Below are positions 29,708 through 41,689 of a stretch of DNA of 64,000 nt, in pieces. Position numbers and translations under genes: made by a program. Origin of the DNA: Saprospiraceae bacterium (GTDB taxonomy: Bacteria > Bacteroidota > Bacteroidia > Chitinophagales > Saprospiraceae); assembly GCA_016713025.1 (NCBI GenBank), contig JADJPZ010000004.1, positions 806,001 to 870,000 of the forward strand, in the 5' to 3' direction. Each line of letters begins with the position of its first letter. The stretch's first letter is position 1. Below the pieces are notes generated by a model. That model did no database searches. It was not told the DNA's origin and worked only from the letters and a program-made list of their open reading frames with translations.

Positions 29708-30419
29708 TACTATCGCAGAGATTTGTACTTATCGTGCAATCCTTCTCCATTCATGATCTTTTCGATACATTTTTCTATCCTGCTGAATCTTGCTTCTGAT
29801 CCTTTGGGTTGAGAAATATAGATAACATATCCTCTCCTTTTACCGGGAGTAAGAGAATAGAAAGCATCTTTAAGTGCCGGTAAATCTTCAAATCTATCTT
29901 CCAATTCAACAGGAATAGGTTCAAGATCTTTTTTAAATTCTACTTTAGTTCCACTTACTTCAATGGCCACGGCTTCAGTGATATAATCCTTGATTACAGA
30001 TGCCATCTCCAAAATTCGATCAACAGAAGTAAATCTGATGATACGGGCAGATTGTACACTTTCTCCTTGTTTTTCGAGTATCTGATGTGTGTCTTTAAGC
30101 AAAACACCTTTAAAAAACCCGAAGGTGACACAATCTTTTAGTGCACTGATGATGACGATATTTTTACCTTCGTGGGTATAGACAGGTACTCCCCATTTGA
30201 TTTCTTCTTCAAGATCAGATTCAAGCATGATTTGTCTGACATGCTGCAATTCTGTTTGCCAGTTTCTGACCTTACATCGGTCGGTAGCATAGTATTCACA
30301 ACGCCCGCAACCGTCCGCAATAAATAGATCGACTTTTGGATTGATTATCTTCATTTGGAAATTTTATTTGCCGGATTATATTGATTTGCTTTAATATTTT
30401 GCAATGCCAATGATACTGT
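29579..30419. repeat. 841-bp repeat, copy A (inverted relative to 51971-52811)
   Basis: The segment from AAAGGGGCAC to CCAATGATACTGT is the reverse complement of 51971-52811 with the same length and about ten differences seen by eye. It holds the pyruvate kinase 3' end, a whole DUF1801 gene and the last codons of the YdeI gene. Both edges are abrupt. Confidence 0.9.
29710..30354 (-). CDS. DUF1801/YdeI-like protein, copy A
   Basis: The 214-residue protein has a cysteine-containing start (FIADGCGRCEYYATDRCKVR), a DUF1801-like core (LEEEIKWGVPVYTHEGKNIV, then FGFFKG) and a C-terminal YdeI/OmdA-like tail (LTPGKRRGYVIYISQPKGSE, then RFSRIEKCIEKI). The exact role of this family is not known; YdeI has been linked to stress or peptide resistance. 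Its start overlaps the upstream YdeI gene stop by four bases. A second copy at 52036-52680 differs at about six residues. Confidence 0.75.
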   Translation of the reverse strand: MKIINPKVDLFIADGCGRCEYYATDRCKVRNWQTELQHVRQIMLESDLEEEIKWGVPVYTHEGKNIVIISALKDCVTFGFFKGVLLKDTHQILEKQGESVQSARIIRFTSVDRILEMASVIKDYITEAVAIEVSGTKVEFKKDLEPIPVELEDRFEDLPALKDAFYSLTPGKRRGYVIYISQPKGSEARFSRIEKCIEKIMNGEGLHDKYKSLR

Positions 30420-30956
30420 TTCTTCCATTCTTTTTTGCCTTGTTTCAGGCTTTTTAGCATTATATATCCATTCGAGAATACCTCTTTTGGTTGATTTGGA
30501 AAATTTTTCCCAATTTTCAAATGCAAGCGGTGCTGCTTCAAACAGTTGTTTCATGTCTGATGGTACAATCAGGTTGTCCACAACATCAAGCGCGGTCCAG
30601 GTATTTGTTTTTTTAGCTAATTCCACCATGTAAAGACCGGCTGTATGCATCAATCCTTTTTGCATCAATGAAGCTACTTTTTCCTTATTGATTTTACTCC
30701 AGTTGCTCTTTGGATTTCTCTTAGCAAAATACTGGTAATAGCTTTCGTTATCCCTTTTATTGACTAAACTATCCACCCATCCAAAACATAATGCTTCATC
30801 CACAGCTTCAGAATAATATACACTTGGAATATTACTTTCCATTTTATAGATGATCAGCCATACGCTCTTTTCATTTTCATGGTTGTCGGAAAGCCATTTG
30901 CTCCATGACTCCTGACTATCTGCATAAAAAGTTTTTGTGCCTTTGTTCAGTTCCAT
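30351..30956 (-). CDS. YdeI/OmpD-associated family protein
   Basis: The 201-residue protein shows the family pattern: FYADSQESWSKWLSDNHEN, VWLIIYKMESN, YYSEAVDEALCFGWVDSLVN, FAKRNPKSNWSKINKEKV and a C-terminal WIYNAKKPETRQKRMEE. The family is small and cytosolic, without known catalysis. It overlaps the DUF1801 gene by four bases and probably forms an operon with the aldo/keto reductase upstream. Its last codons lie in the 841-bp repeat, so the gene stays intact whichever way the segment between the repeats is oriented. Confidence 0.85.
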   Translation of the reverse strand: MELNKGTKTFYADSQESWSKWLSDNHENEKSVWLIIYKMESNIPSVYYSEAVDEALCFGWVDSLVNKRDNESYYQYFAKRNPKSNWSKINKEKVASLMQKGLMHTAGLYMVELAKKTNTWTALDVVDNLIVPSDMKQLFEAAPLAFENWEKFSKSTKRGILEWIYNAKKPETRQKRMEETVSLALQNIKANQYNPANKISK

Positions 30957-30994
30957 TTTTCAAGTAAAAGTATGAAGATCCAGAAATTTAAGTT

Positions 30995-31990
30995 TTACAT
31001 TAAGATGCCATCTATCAATGCAAGCTCATCTACGCTAAACGTATAATTTTTAAGACACTGAATGGAATCTGTAACTTGTTCAGACTTACTAACTCCAATA
31101 ATTACAGATGTCACCCTTTCATCTTTTAGTATCCATGCCAGTGCCATTTGCGCCAGATTTTGTCCTCGTTTTATGGCCAATTCGTTCAATTGTTTTACCT
31201 TTTCAATTTGTGAAGCCGTTATTTGAGATTCTTCCAGAGCTCCATTCCCTCTGTGAGATGTTGCCCTTGAATCTTTGGGTATACCATTGAGATATTTATT
31301 GCTGAGAAGTCCCTGTGCCAATGGAGAAAACGCTATACATCCTACTGCGTTTTCTTTCAATACATTCAACAATCTGGCTTCCACCCATCTGTCAAACATG
31401 GAATATTTGGGTTGATGGATAAGGCATGGAGTACCTAGTCGTTTAAGGATTTGAAAAGCCTGCTGGGCTTCCTCCGCCTGGTAGCTGGATACACCCACAT
31501 AAAGTGCTTTGCCTTGTCTGACCATCAAGTCAAGTGTTGACATAGTTTCTTCCAAAGGAGTGTAAGGGTCAGGCCTGTGATGATAAAAAATATCCACATA
31601 ATCCAATCCCATTCTCTTTAAGCTTTGATCCAGACTTGCTACCAGATATTTTTTTGAACCCCAGTTGCCATAAGGGCCTTCCCACATGCCCCATCCAGCC
31701 TTTGTGGAAATAATCAGCTCATCCCGATATCCGGCAAAATCTGTTTTAAGAATTTTACCAAAGTTTTCTTCCGCCGAACCTGGAGGAGGACCATAATTAT
31801 TTGCCAGATCAAAATGTGTTATGCCACTATCAAAGGCCAATTGTAAAATACCCCTTGCATTTTCGAATGAATCAATGTGTCCAAAGTTATGCCATAACCC
31901 AAGAGAAATAGCCGGTAACATCAGGCCACTTTTACCACATCGGCGATATTCCATGCTCTTGTAGCGCTCAGTATTAGGTATATATTGCAT
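30995..31990 (-). CDS. Aldo/keto reductase, YghZ/Mgr-like
   Basis: The 331-residue NADPH-dependent reductase carries GLWHNFGHIDSFENARGILQ, the catalytic tyrosine in THFDLANNYGPPPGSAEENF, the lysine in ISTKAGWGMWEGPYG, the histidine in DIFYHHRPDPYTPLEET and the NADP-binding SVIIGVSKSEQV. Similarity of the GPPPGSAE segment points to the L-glyceraldehyde-3-phosphate/methylglyoxal reductase group. It is cytosolic and first in a run with the YdeI and DUF1801 genes. Confidence 0.9.
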   Translation of the reverse strand: MQYIPNTERYKSMEYRRCGKSGLMLPAISLGLWHNFGHIDSFENARGILQLAFDSGITHFDLANNYGPPPGSAEENFGKILKTDFAGYRDELIISTKAGWGMWEGPYGNWGSKKYLVASLDQSLKRMGLDYVDIFYHHRPDPYTPLEETMSTLDLMVRQGKALYVGVSSYQAEEAQQAFQILKRLGTPCLIHQPKYSMFDRWVEARLLNVLKENAVGCIAFSPLAQGLLSNKYLNGIPKDSRATSHRGNGALEESQITASQIEKVKQLNELAIKRGQNLAQMALAWILKDERVTSVIIGVSKSEQVTDSIQCLKNYTFSVDELALIDGILM

Positions 31991-32161
31991 TGAATTTATT
32001 TTTTGAAGTAAAATAGATGATCCATGTATGGATTTGCCGTAAAGATAATTAATCGGTTTTTAACATCAAAGTACTCTATTGCATTGGTGTGTTTAACAAA
32101 TTGCACAAATACTTAAATTTTAGTGCAAAAAATGGGATACACCCTTTATTAAGGATACACT

Positions 32162-33139
32162 TTATAACTCAGATATTACATCAAAACCCTTGAAACTTCC
32201 AGTTATTGCTAATCCAGATACTATTTTTGCAACTTTCTTGTTTTTAACTTTTGCAGCTATTTCGTTGATTGTAGATCCACTTCCTACAGCATCATCAATA
32301 ATGAGTATATGATTATAACTTTTTTGGCTTGGAACTACAAAAGTATTTTTAGCATTTGCCACTCTTTCAAATATTTTAGACAAGGCTTTTTGAGGTATAA
32401 TTATATTTGTCTTAATTTTGCTTATTTGAATTTGAGGTAAATTGATAGCCAAATATTTTTCTAGAACATCCATAATTTGGACTTTTCTGTTTATAGTTGG
32501 TGGAACAAATAGTACTGCGTCAATATTTTTGGATTGAATTAAATTCAGAATTCTCTGTTTTATCTCATTCACTATAATTGTCATTAAATTTTTATTTTGA
32601 CCTTGCTTGGCATAATGCATTAAAGTACCTAAACGGGTCTTACCAAATCTTTCTATAGCGTAGAAGTCTAAATAATACAATTCATCAACATAGACTTGGC
32701 CAATTCCACTTGTATTTTTTAACTTTTCCAAACCGCTGATTAAACTTTCACTATCGAAATATTCTAAGTATTTTTTTCTTGTTTGAATGAATTCTTCTAT
32801 GGTTTTTTCTATAGGCAAATTTTGTCTTTCACACCAATACTTCATAGCTTGGAGACCTTCTAACTTTTGGCCCAAAGGATCAATGGCTATAAAATGTCTT
32901 TGTAAAAACAATTCTTGGTCATAGGTTATATTTATATGATGGCTATTATCCGTTAGCTTTAGTAATGTATAATAAACTTTTGGAGGTAAACCCACCTTAA
33001 CAATTAAATTATCACTTTCTAATTCCAAAATCAATCTATGAACGTATTGCCTGGAAACGGAAAGAGCATTAGCCATTTCATGAATGCTAATCTGATCATT
33101 TTTTTGAAGTAATTTTAAGATTTTATCTCTTGTCTTCAT
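32162..33139 (-). CDS. HTH-phosphoribosyltransferase regulator, function unknown
   Basis: The 325-residue protein begins with a winged-helix domain (KILKLLQKNDQISIHEMANA, then LSVSRQYVHRLILELESDNL). A middle region (about 75-190) follows, then a type I phosphoribosyltransferase domain whose PRPP loop is HILIIDDAVGSGSTINEIA near residue 285. PRTase-HTH fusions can sense nucleotides (compare PurR, PyrR) and similar pairs occur in some retrons, but no reverse transcriptase lies here. A striking palindrome covers the promoter (33153-33195), so self-repression is likely. The regulated pathway is unknown; the gene stands alone. Confidence 0.75.
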   Translation of the reverse strand: MKTRDKILKLLQKNDQISIHEMANALSVSRQYVHRLILELESDNLIVKVGLPPKVYYTLLKLTDNSHHINITYDQELFLQRHFIAIDPLGQKLEGLQAMKYWCERQNLPIEKTIEEFIQTRKKYLEYFDSESLISGLEKLKNTSGIGQVYVDELYYLDFYAIERFGKTRLGTLMHYAKQGQNKNLMTIIVNEIKQRILNLIQSKNIDAVLFVPPTINRKVQIMDVLEKYLAINLPQIQISKIKTNIIIPQKALSKIFERVANAKNTFVVPSQKSYNHILIIDDAVGSGSTINEIAAKVKNKKVAKIVSGLAITGSFKGFDVISEL

Positions 33140-33143
33140 AGCA

Positions 33144-33195
33144 CAAAGGTATTACATTTTGTTTACAGTAAACTATTTACTGTAAACAAAATGTA
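33144..33195 (-). promoter_or_regulatory. Promoter and 20+20-bp perfect inverted-repeat operator
   Basis: The minus-strand TACCTTTG (33151-33144) is a TAnnTTTG element only four bases from the ATG, so the mRNA may be nearly leaderless. Just upstream, arms 33153-33172 and 33176-33195 are exact reverse complements around a 3-base centre. Each arm holds TTTACwGTAAA, so two dyads lie 14-15 bp apart across the promoter spacer. Confidence 0.75.
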
Positions 33196-33255
33196 TATTT
33201 TTAATAAAATTAATTCAATAAATTATTTTTATTTCCACAAAATGGAATTTCAGAA

Positions 33256-33417
33256 GGTAAAAAAAATGGAGAAAATACAGGTATAGGTGCTTTCAGCAAT
33301 GTGGTGGTCATGACGACCTTTAATAATTCTGATGAATATATTAAAATTGGCAATAACAAAGGTATAGGAAAATTTGCTGATCGTGGAGCTGGCGGACTAT
33401 ACGTAAGCGATAAATAG
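33256..33417 (+). pseudogene. 3' relic of a fibre-like gene
   Basis: One frame reads GKKNGENTGIGAFSNVV, then FNNSDEYIKIGNNKGIGKFA and GLYVSDK-stop. The NGENTGIGAFSN part resembles the repeats of the fibre protein at 20203. No start or signal peptide precedes it, as the divergent regulator gene begins just upstream. Low complexity makes the assignment uncertain. Confidence 0.4.
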
Positions 33418-33424
33418 GAACGTA

Positions 33425-34051
33425 TTAGGTCAAATGATTTCTTACTTTAGTACTGATTGCTTTTTTTACTTTTTTCCAAGTCTGGCCTTTCAAACTTACA
33501 GGTTCTTCGCTGTCCTCGGCATCGTCAAAATAAACTATGGCCTGTGGTACGGTGATTAATAAATTTTGAGTGCTGTATTTTTCTTTATGAAAGGATTCAA
33601 ACTGAGCCACTGAATAATGTTGTAGTAATTCGGCAATATCCCAAAAATCCTTCTTTTTTGCTCTGCCCAGAATGGCTTGCACCTTCATGGCAACGATATC
33701 TTCCAGACTATACATCCTGACTCCATCTTCTTCTACGATAGGTCTGATCAGTGGGTGCGGAAACCTGACGATATCAACTTTGATATTATCGATATAGCAG
33801 AAGATGCCAAATTTTGGAGGTTTTTGTTCAATGACTACCGTAGATCCAAAATGAGATTTTAATTGTTCAATGATTACAATATTATCAAACTTTGAGTTTG
33901 TAAAAAGGTCTAAATCTACTGAAATTCTATGTCCATATTTTAATGATAAAGCAGTACCGCCTACAAGGCTAAAGTCTTGTAGTGTTGACAATGTCATTAG
34001 TTCTTTTAGTATGGAAAAAGTTCCGGGTTCAACTGTCTCAAGGTGTAACAT
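33425..34051 (-). CDS. AbiEii-type nucleotidyltransferase toxin
   Basis: The 208-residue protein has the AbiEii/AbiGii (DUF1814) nucleotidyltransferase motif DFSLVGGTALSLKYGHRISV, followed by DLDLFT, and the downstream motif DIVRFPHPL. SLEDIVAMKVQAILGRAKKK and DFWDIAELLQHYS complete the family signature. AbiE and MenT relatives add nucleotides to tRNA or other acceptors and block growth; some defend against phage. The start lies 46 bases inside the DUF6922 gene, which takes the antitoxin place. Confidence 0.85.
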   Translation of the reverse strand: MLHLETVEPGTFSILKELMTLSTLQDFSLVGGTALSLKYGHRISVDLDLFTNSKFDNIVIIEQLKSHFGSTVVIEQKPPKFGIFCYIDNIKVDIVRFPHPLIRPIVEEDGVRMYSLEDIVAMKVQAILGRAKKKDFWDIAELLQHYSVAQFESFHKEKYSTQNLLITVPQAIVYFDDAEDSEEPVSLKGQTWKKVKKAISTKVRNHLT

Positions 34052-34314
34052 CTGAAATCTTCAATGGGTCTATCAATAACGGCACTAGCCAAATAAATTC
34101 TAGTGAGTGGTAAAAATTTTTCATTCAACAACACATCAGTGATCTTTTCATCTCCATAATATCGCCTGCAATTGCGAATATCAGGAACATCGCCCCTTTC
34201 AAACACTCTTTCAATGACAAAGGCGGCACGTTTGTCATAATCAAGTTTTTCGAAATCGACATCCCAAAAAATCCTTTTATTGAAGACTGGTTTTTCTTTT
34301 ACTTTCTGAGACAT
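34006..34314 (-). CDS. DUF6922-like protein, putative antitoxin of the AbiEii gene
   Basis: The 102-residue protein has KRIFWDVDFEKLDYDKRAAF, VIERVFERGDVPDIRNCRRY and YGDEKITDVL. This pattern recurs upstream of AbiEii-like toxins in Bacteroidota. No DNA-binding motif is obvious. The 46-bp overlap with the toxin gene implies coupled expression. The antitoxin role is inferred from position only. Confidence 0.65.
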   Translation of the reverse strand: MSQKVKEKPVFNKRIFWDVDFEKLDYDKRAAFVIERVFERGDVPDIRNCRRYYGDEKITDVLLNEKFLPLTRIYLASAVIDRPIEDFRCYTLRQLNPELFPY

Positions 34315-34581
34315 ACATCTTTTGTATTATTTCTCCACAAAGATAAGATATTATGAATAATTTTATTTATAGTTGCAATATTTTGTGTGTATAACCAATT
34401 GCACTTTTTCAGTGTTCTTTTTTATAAACGGTAAAAATGTGGTTGAATTGGGCGGGTCGCCCATTAAGGGAATGAGGGTAGCGAGGAATAAATTTGAATT
34501 TGTGCAGTTTGTTATACACACCAATATTTTAAACCTTTGGCTCAGAAATGAGTCTAATACTGAAGTAATATTTTATAATAT

Positions 34582-35895
34582 ATGAAAACTGTATTTTTCT
34601 CACTTTTTTGTCTTTTATGTAGCAGTGTTGTTTTATCACAAACCTACTTTCCGCCCAACAACGCTCAGACATGGAGCACAACAGACCCTTCAACTTTGGG
34701 CTGGTGTCAGACGAAAATCGACAGTTTATATCGTTTTCTTGAGTCCAACGATACCAAGGCTTTCATTTTGCTCAAAGACGGGAAAATAGTCCTTGAAAAA
34801 TACATGAACGGGCATACCGTGTCTTCAAACTGGTATTGGGCATCCGCCGGAAAAACACTGACTGCACCCCTTGTAGGTATAGCACAACAGGAGAACCTCT
34901 TAAAAATATCTGAACCCTCATCCAAATATCTTGGTAAAGGTTGGACAAGTTGTACACCGGAGCAGGAAGATAAAATCACAATACGCCACCAGTTGACTAT
35001 GAGTAGCGGCTTGGATGATGGTGTGGCTGATCCTTTCTGCACATTGAGTTCATGCCTGAAATATAAAGCAGATGCCGGCAACCGATGGGCGTACCATAAT
35101 GGTCCATATACACTGCTCGACGGTGTCATAGAAAAAGCAACAGGTAAGTCACTCAATCTGTATTTGAATCAAAACATAAAGCCTGTGACAGGCATGGATG
35201 GTCTCTTTGTCAAACAAGGATATAATAATGTCTATTTCAGCACAGCCAGAAGTATGGCCAGATTTGGTCTGCTTATCCTCAATAAGGGAATTTGGGACAA
35301 AACCTCTGTACTCACCGATCAGCAATACTATGATGCTATGGTCAATACCTCCCAAAACATCAATTTATCTTACGGCTATCTCTGGTGGCTCAATGGCAAA
35401 AACAGCTATATGGTGCCTGGCGCCCAAATAAAAATCCCGGGAAGCCTACACCCAAATGCACCGAATGATATGTTTTCTGCTTTGGGCAAAAACGGACAGT
35501 TTATCAATGTCATTCCTTCACAAAAAATAGTCATGATCCGCATGGGCGACAATCCTGATAGCGCTTTAGTCCCATTTCTATTTAATAATGATATCTGGAA
35601 ATATATCAATAATCTGTCCTGTACTTCATCTCTGGATAAGCCTTCAATACATAAATCTACAGCTTTTAAGCTTATCGAAAATCCAGTCTCGCAAATCTTA
35701 CAAATAGTTAAAGATGAAGTTGATCAGGATATGGTTTCTATTGCAATTTTTGATATTGCGGGAAAACAAATCCTTCAAAATGAATATTACGGCAGCAACA
35801 TTAGTATTAACGTCGAAAATATAAAAAGTGGCTTATATTTTGCTTTTTTAAAAACCAAAAGTGGATTGCATAATCTTAAGTTTATAAAGCACTGA
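34582..35895 (+). CDS. T9SS-exported serine hydrolase (beta-lactamase/class C fold)
   Basis: The 437-residue protein has a signal peptide (MKTVFFSLFCLLCSSVVLSQ). The serine beta-lactamase-type domain has S88-A-G-K91 (YWASAGKTLTAP), Y171-H-N173 (RWAYHNGPYTLLDGVI) and a late FSALGKNGQFINVIP segment standing for the third motif. Residues about 350-437 form a type A Por secretion sorting domain (AFKLIENPVSQILQI, VSIAIFDIAGKQIL, NIKSGLYFAFLKTKSG, LKFIKH). The protein should be exported by the type IX system and act as an esterase or peptidase on the cell surface. The substrate is unknown. Confidence 0.9.
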   Translation: MKTVFFSLFCLLCSSVVLSQTYFPPNNAQTWSTTDPSTLGWCQTKIDSLYRFLESNDTKAFILLKDGKIVLEKYMNGHTVSSNWYWASAGKTLTAPLVGIAQQENLLKISEPSSKYLGKGWTSCTPEQEDKITIRHQLTMSSGLDDGVADPFCTLSSCLKYKADAGNRWAYHNGPYTLLDGVIEKATGKSLNLYLNQNIKPVTGMDGLFVKQGYNNVYFSTARSMARFGLLILNKGIWDKTSVLTDQQYYDAMVNTSQNINLSYGYLWWLNGKNSYMVPGAQIKIPGSLHPNAPNDMFSALGKNGQFINVIPSQKIVMIRMGDNPDSALVPFLFNNDIWKYINNLSCTSSLDKPSIHKSTAFKLIENPVSQILQIVKDEVDQDMVSIAIFDIAGKQILQNEYYGSNISINVENIKSGLYFAFLKTKSGLHNLKFIKH

Positions 35896-35934
35896 CGCTA
35901 TATTATTCTCTGTTAAACCAAAATATAATAATGG

Positions 35935-36426
35935 TTATTTTTCCTCAGCTTTTGACCCTTTTACAAAATTACTATATACAAAAACAGGTATCTCCAATCC
36001 GTCAAGGTGTTTAATTATAGATTGTCTCACATCTTTCCAGTCAAGTCCACCAACACCTGTCGCTAATTTAGGGATGGCGAGGCTTTCACAATTTTCTTTT
36101 TTGATGTACTTTACCAGTTCTTTTAATGTTTTATCGAGACTGCTCAAAGATGCTTTTCCCGGATGACCTTTATAATTTTCTGATGGTGCTGGTTCCTGAG
36201 CCATAAGATTGATGATTCTGATACCACCTACACCGGCCCATACCCAAATTTCTCCTGGCTTTGGATGATGTGTATGACAGTAATTTCTGAATCCCTTCAC
36301 CATCGAAGGATAGTTTTCTCTCAAACTTAGTGCCAGACCTGAGTCAAAATGATCCATTGGAGCGATACAGTGTGCTATTGTTTTTGACCCGGAAAGTAGG
36401 ATATCTCCTGTGACTTCTTTTATCAT
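35935..36426 (-). CDS. Macro-domain protein
   Basis: The 163-residue protein is one macro domain: IKEVTGDILLSGSKTIAHCI, SGLALSLRENYPSMVKGF, RIINLMAQEP and LAIPKLATGVGGLDWKDVRQ. Macro domains bind ADP-ribose and often remove it from proteins or nucleic acids. The first loop has SKTIAHCIA in place of the usual ANAAN, closer to the ALC1/TARG1-like group. It appears to be a single gene. Confidence 0.85.
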   Translation of the reverse strand: MIKEVTGDILLSGSKTIAHCIAPMDHFDSGLALSLRENYPSMVKGFRNYCHTHHPKPGEIWVWAGVGGIRIINLMAQEPAPSENYKGHPGKASLSSLDKTLKELVKYIKKENCESLAIPKLATGVGGLDWKDVRQSIIKHLDGLEIPVFVYSNFVKGSKAEEK

Positions 36427-36747
36427 ACTTTTGTTATTTTTGGATTATCAAAATTAATTTATATCCAAAAATATGTAAAAAATATAGTAATTATTCTGAC
36501 CTCTGTCATCTGAAGATATGATTTGAATTATCAGACCGTTACTTTTCAGCTTTGAGTCTGGTTAAATTTTGTCTTATTAACTAATTAAGAGAATATGATG
36601 CAGGAGATAAAAAACGAATTTAGCCTTCCTGACAACTAATTTATAGGCAGTTAGGTGAACTAATTGATGGAAACTTTTATATTTAAATTAATAACGCATT
36701 GATATTAAGGCAATAAAAAAATAAACATATCCATATTTTGATCATGG
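36427..36747. other. Intergenic stretch without recognisable features
   Basis: AT-rich, between the macro-domain gene start and the beta-galactosidase stop. No convincing promoter, repeat or small gene was seen. Confidence 0.5.
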
Positions 36748-39882
<3,135 letters not shown>

Positions 39883-39933
39883 TTACACTACTTATTGATA
39901 CTGAAATACCATCAAATATAATGATTTTATTTT

Positions 39934-40035
39934 AACGTCGATTAGATAAGGAAGTTTTTTTTTCCTTTTACCCTATCTAAATCTTTCCCTTACAAAGGAG
40001 AGACTTCATAAAGGTGTCTGAACTAAACGACATTG
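39934..40035. repeat. MITE-like 102-bp element, decayed copy
   Basis: It shares with 45086-45188 the stretch TTTTACCCTATCTAAATCTT, then TCCCTT, GAGACTTCATAAA and the end ACTAAACGACATTG. The left terminal repeat has mutated (AACGTCGATTA). Confidence 0.75.
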
Positions 40036-40061
40036 GATATTATTTTAAGAAAAACAGGAAA

Positions 40062-41503
40062 CTATAAAAAATTTCACTACTAACCGACTTAAAAAATAAA
40101 AAAGCGGGTTAACCTCAAAGATTAACCCTTTTGTCATACCTTTTGGCTACCAAACACACTAAGTATGACAGTCAAAGATAACTCAAAAAATTAGTCGGTC
40201 AGCCAATTTTCAAACAATTGATTGATTTTATACCAAAAGATAAGTTTGCAGTATTAGCACTAACCCACAAAACAGATAAGCATTATAGGTCATTCCCTGC
40301 TTGGACGCAACTGATCACTATGCTTTTCGGAATATTTAGCAGATGTGATTCTATGGGTGAAATATGTGATGGAATGATGGGAATGCAAGGTAAATTAAAT
40401 CATCTTGGACTTAAATCGTCACCTGCCAGAAGTACTGCTGGTGATGGATTGAGAGAACGAGACAACGTGTTTTTTGAAAAGCTGTACTTTGAACTTCTGC
40501 AACATTTTAAGCCAATTTTGTCGGTCAGCCGCATTAATAATGTATCATTCAGCGACCTATTTATCTTTGATTCGAGTACCATTAGACTATTTTCTGATAT
40601 TATGAAAGGTGTGGGGCGCAATCCAAAGGATGACGGCAGGAAGAAAGGTGGGCTCAAAGTCCATATGCTCATTGATGCACACGCTGATACCCCTGCGTTT
40701 GTAAAGATCAGCGAAGCCAAATGTCATGATAAAACTTTTATTCAATACCTAAACCTTCCCGAGCATAGTATGGTGGTGTTTGACAGGGCTTATAACCATT
40801 ACCTCCAATTTGCTAAATTTACAGGCAAGAAGATCAATTTTGTATGTAGATTGAAGAAAAATGCAGTGTATGACATCATAGAACAAACATATTGTAAAGA
40901 ACTGAACGACACAGAATATGGTGTCTTGAAAGAAGAACACATACACCTTAAATACAAGGACAACGGAGAAGAAAAAGCGTTGTGTTTGAGGAAAGTCACG
41001 TACAAAGACGAAAAAGGAAGGGTATATGAGTTTATCACCAATAACTTTGAAATAAAAAAAGAAGAAGTAGCTTATATATATAAACTCAGGTGGAATATAG
41101 AGCTCCTGTTCAAGAAATTGAAACAAAATTTTCAATTGCACTTTTTCTATTCAGAAACAGAAAACGGGATAAAGACACAAATATGGTGCACATTGATAGC
41201 ACAATTACTACTCCTGATACTAAAAGTAAAATCCGAAACAAAAAAAGCCTTCTCTACAGTGGCAGCATTGGTGAGGATCCATATGATAAGCCTCATAGAT
41301 GTAATCTGGATGGTTGAAAACAGCCGCAGAACTTATGTAAAAGCCACAAAGACAAAAAATAAATCACCCTGTCCTCAATTATCGATCTTTTAAAATATGG
41401 GGGTACTAAAGGAAGTCTTAAACAATGGTCATTGACAGTCAGTTGTTTATAGGTGAAATTTGATGAATTATAATTTAAGTCGGTTAATAGTGAAAAAATT
41501 TAT
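40062..41503 (+). mobile_element. IS4-family insertion sequence
   Basis: Terminal inverted repeats TTTCACTACTAACCGACTTA (left, from 40072) and TTTCACTATTAACCGACTTA (right, reverse complement ending near 41495) differ at one base and extend a few bases outward. A stem GGGTTAA/TTAACCC (40106-40128) followed by TTTT lies just inside the left end and may stop incoming transcription. The outer limits and target duplication were not fixed with certainty. Confidence 0.8.
40165..41393 (+). CDS. IS4-family (DUF4372-type) transposase, N-terminal frameshift
   Basis: Motifs are complete: the first D in LFIFDSSTIRL, the second in MVVFDRAYNHY, and the Y-(2)-R-(3)-E-(6)-K box YIYKLRWNIELLFKKLK. The main frame opens without an ATG (first start TTG 40218). 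The family N-terminus GQPIFKQLIDFIPKDKF lies partly upstream in that frame, and MTVKDNSKK is encoded from ATG 40165 one frame off. One missing A in the run CAAAAAATTA (40185-40190) explains this. The protein would have about 408 residues. Confidence 0.8.
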
Positions 41504-41689
41504 GTCTCTGCTTATGGTTTTTTTAAAAAACAAAAAATATAGGTTTTTAAAGATCAAACTTTATAAAATGACGGAACCAGCTAAAAATATCGACAGGTCG
41601 CTCCATGTGATATACCTTTTGTTTTCTGGAAAAAGTTTTTAATCATAAATTGTCCGGATCTTGCACAAAGTTACATAGTCAGTAACAGA

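Noticed and set aside
32162..33139. Retron effector (HTH plus PRTase)
   Set aside because: No reverse transcriptase gene and no msr/msd-like inverted repeats were found on either side; the gene is better read as a self-repressed regulator.
34373..34585. 70-residue open frame before the serine hydrolase
   Set aside because: No start context, no homology that I recognise, and composition like intergenic DNA.
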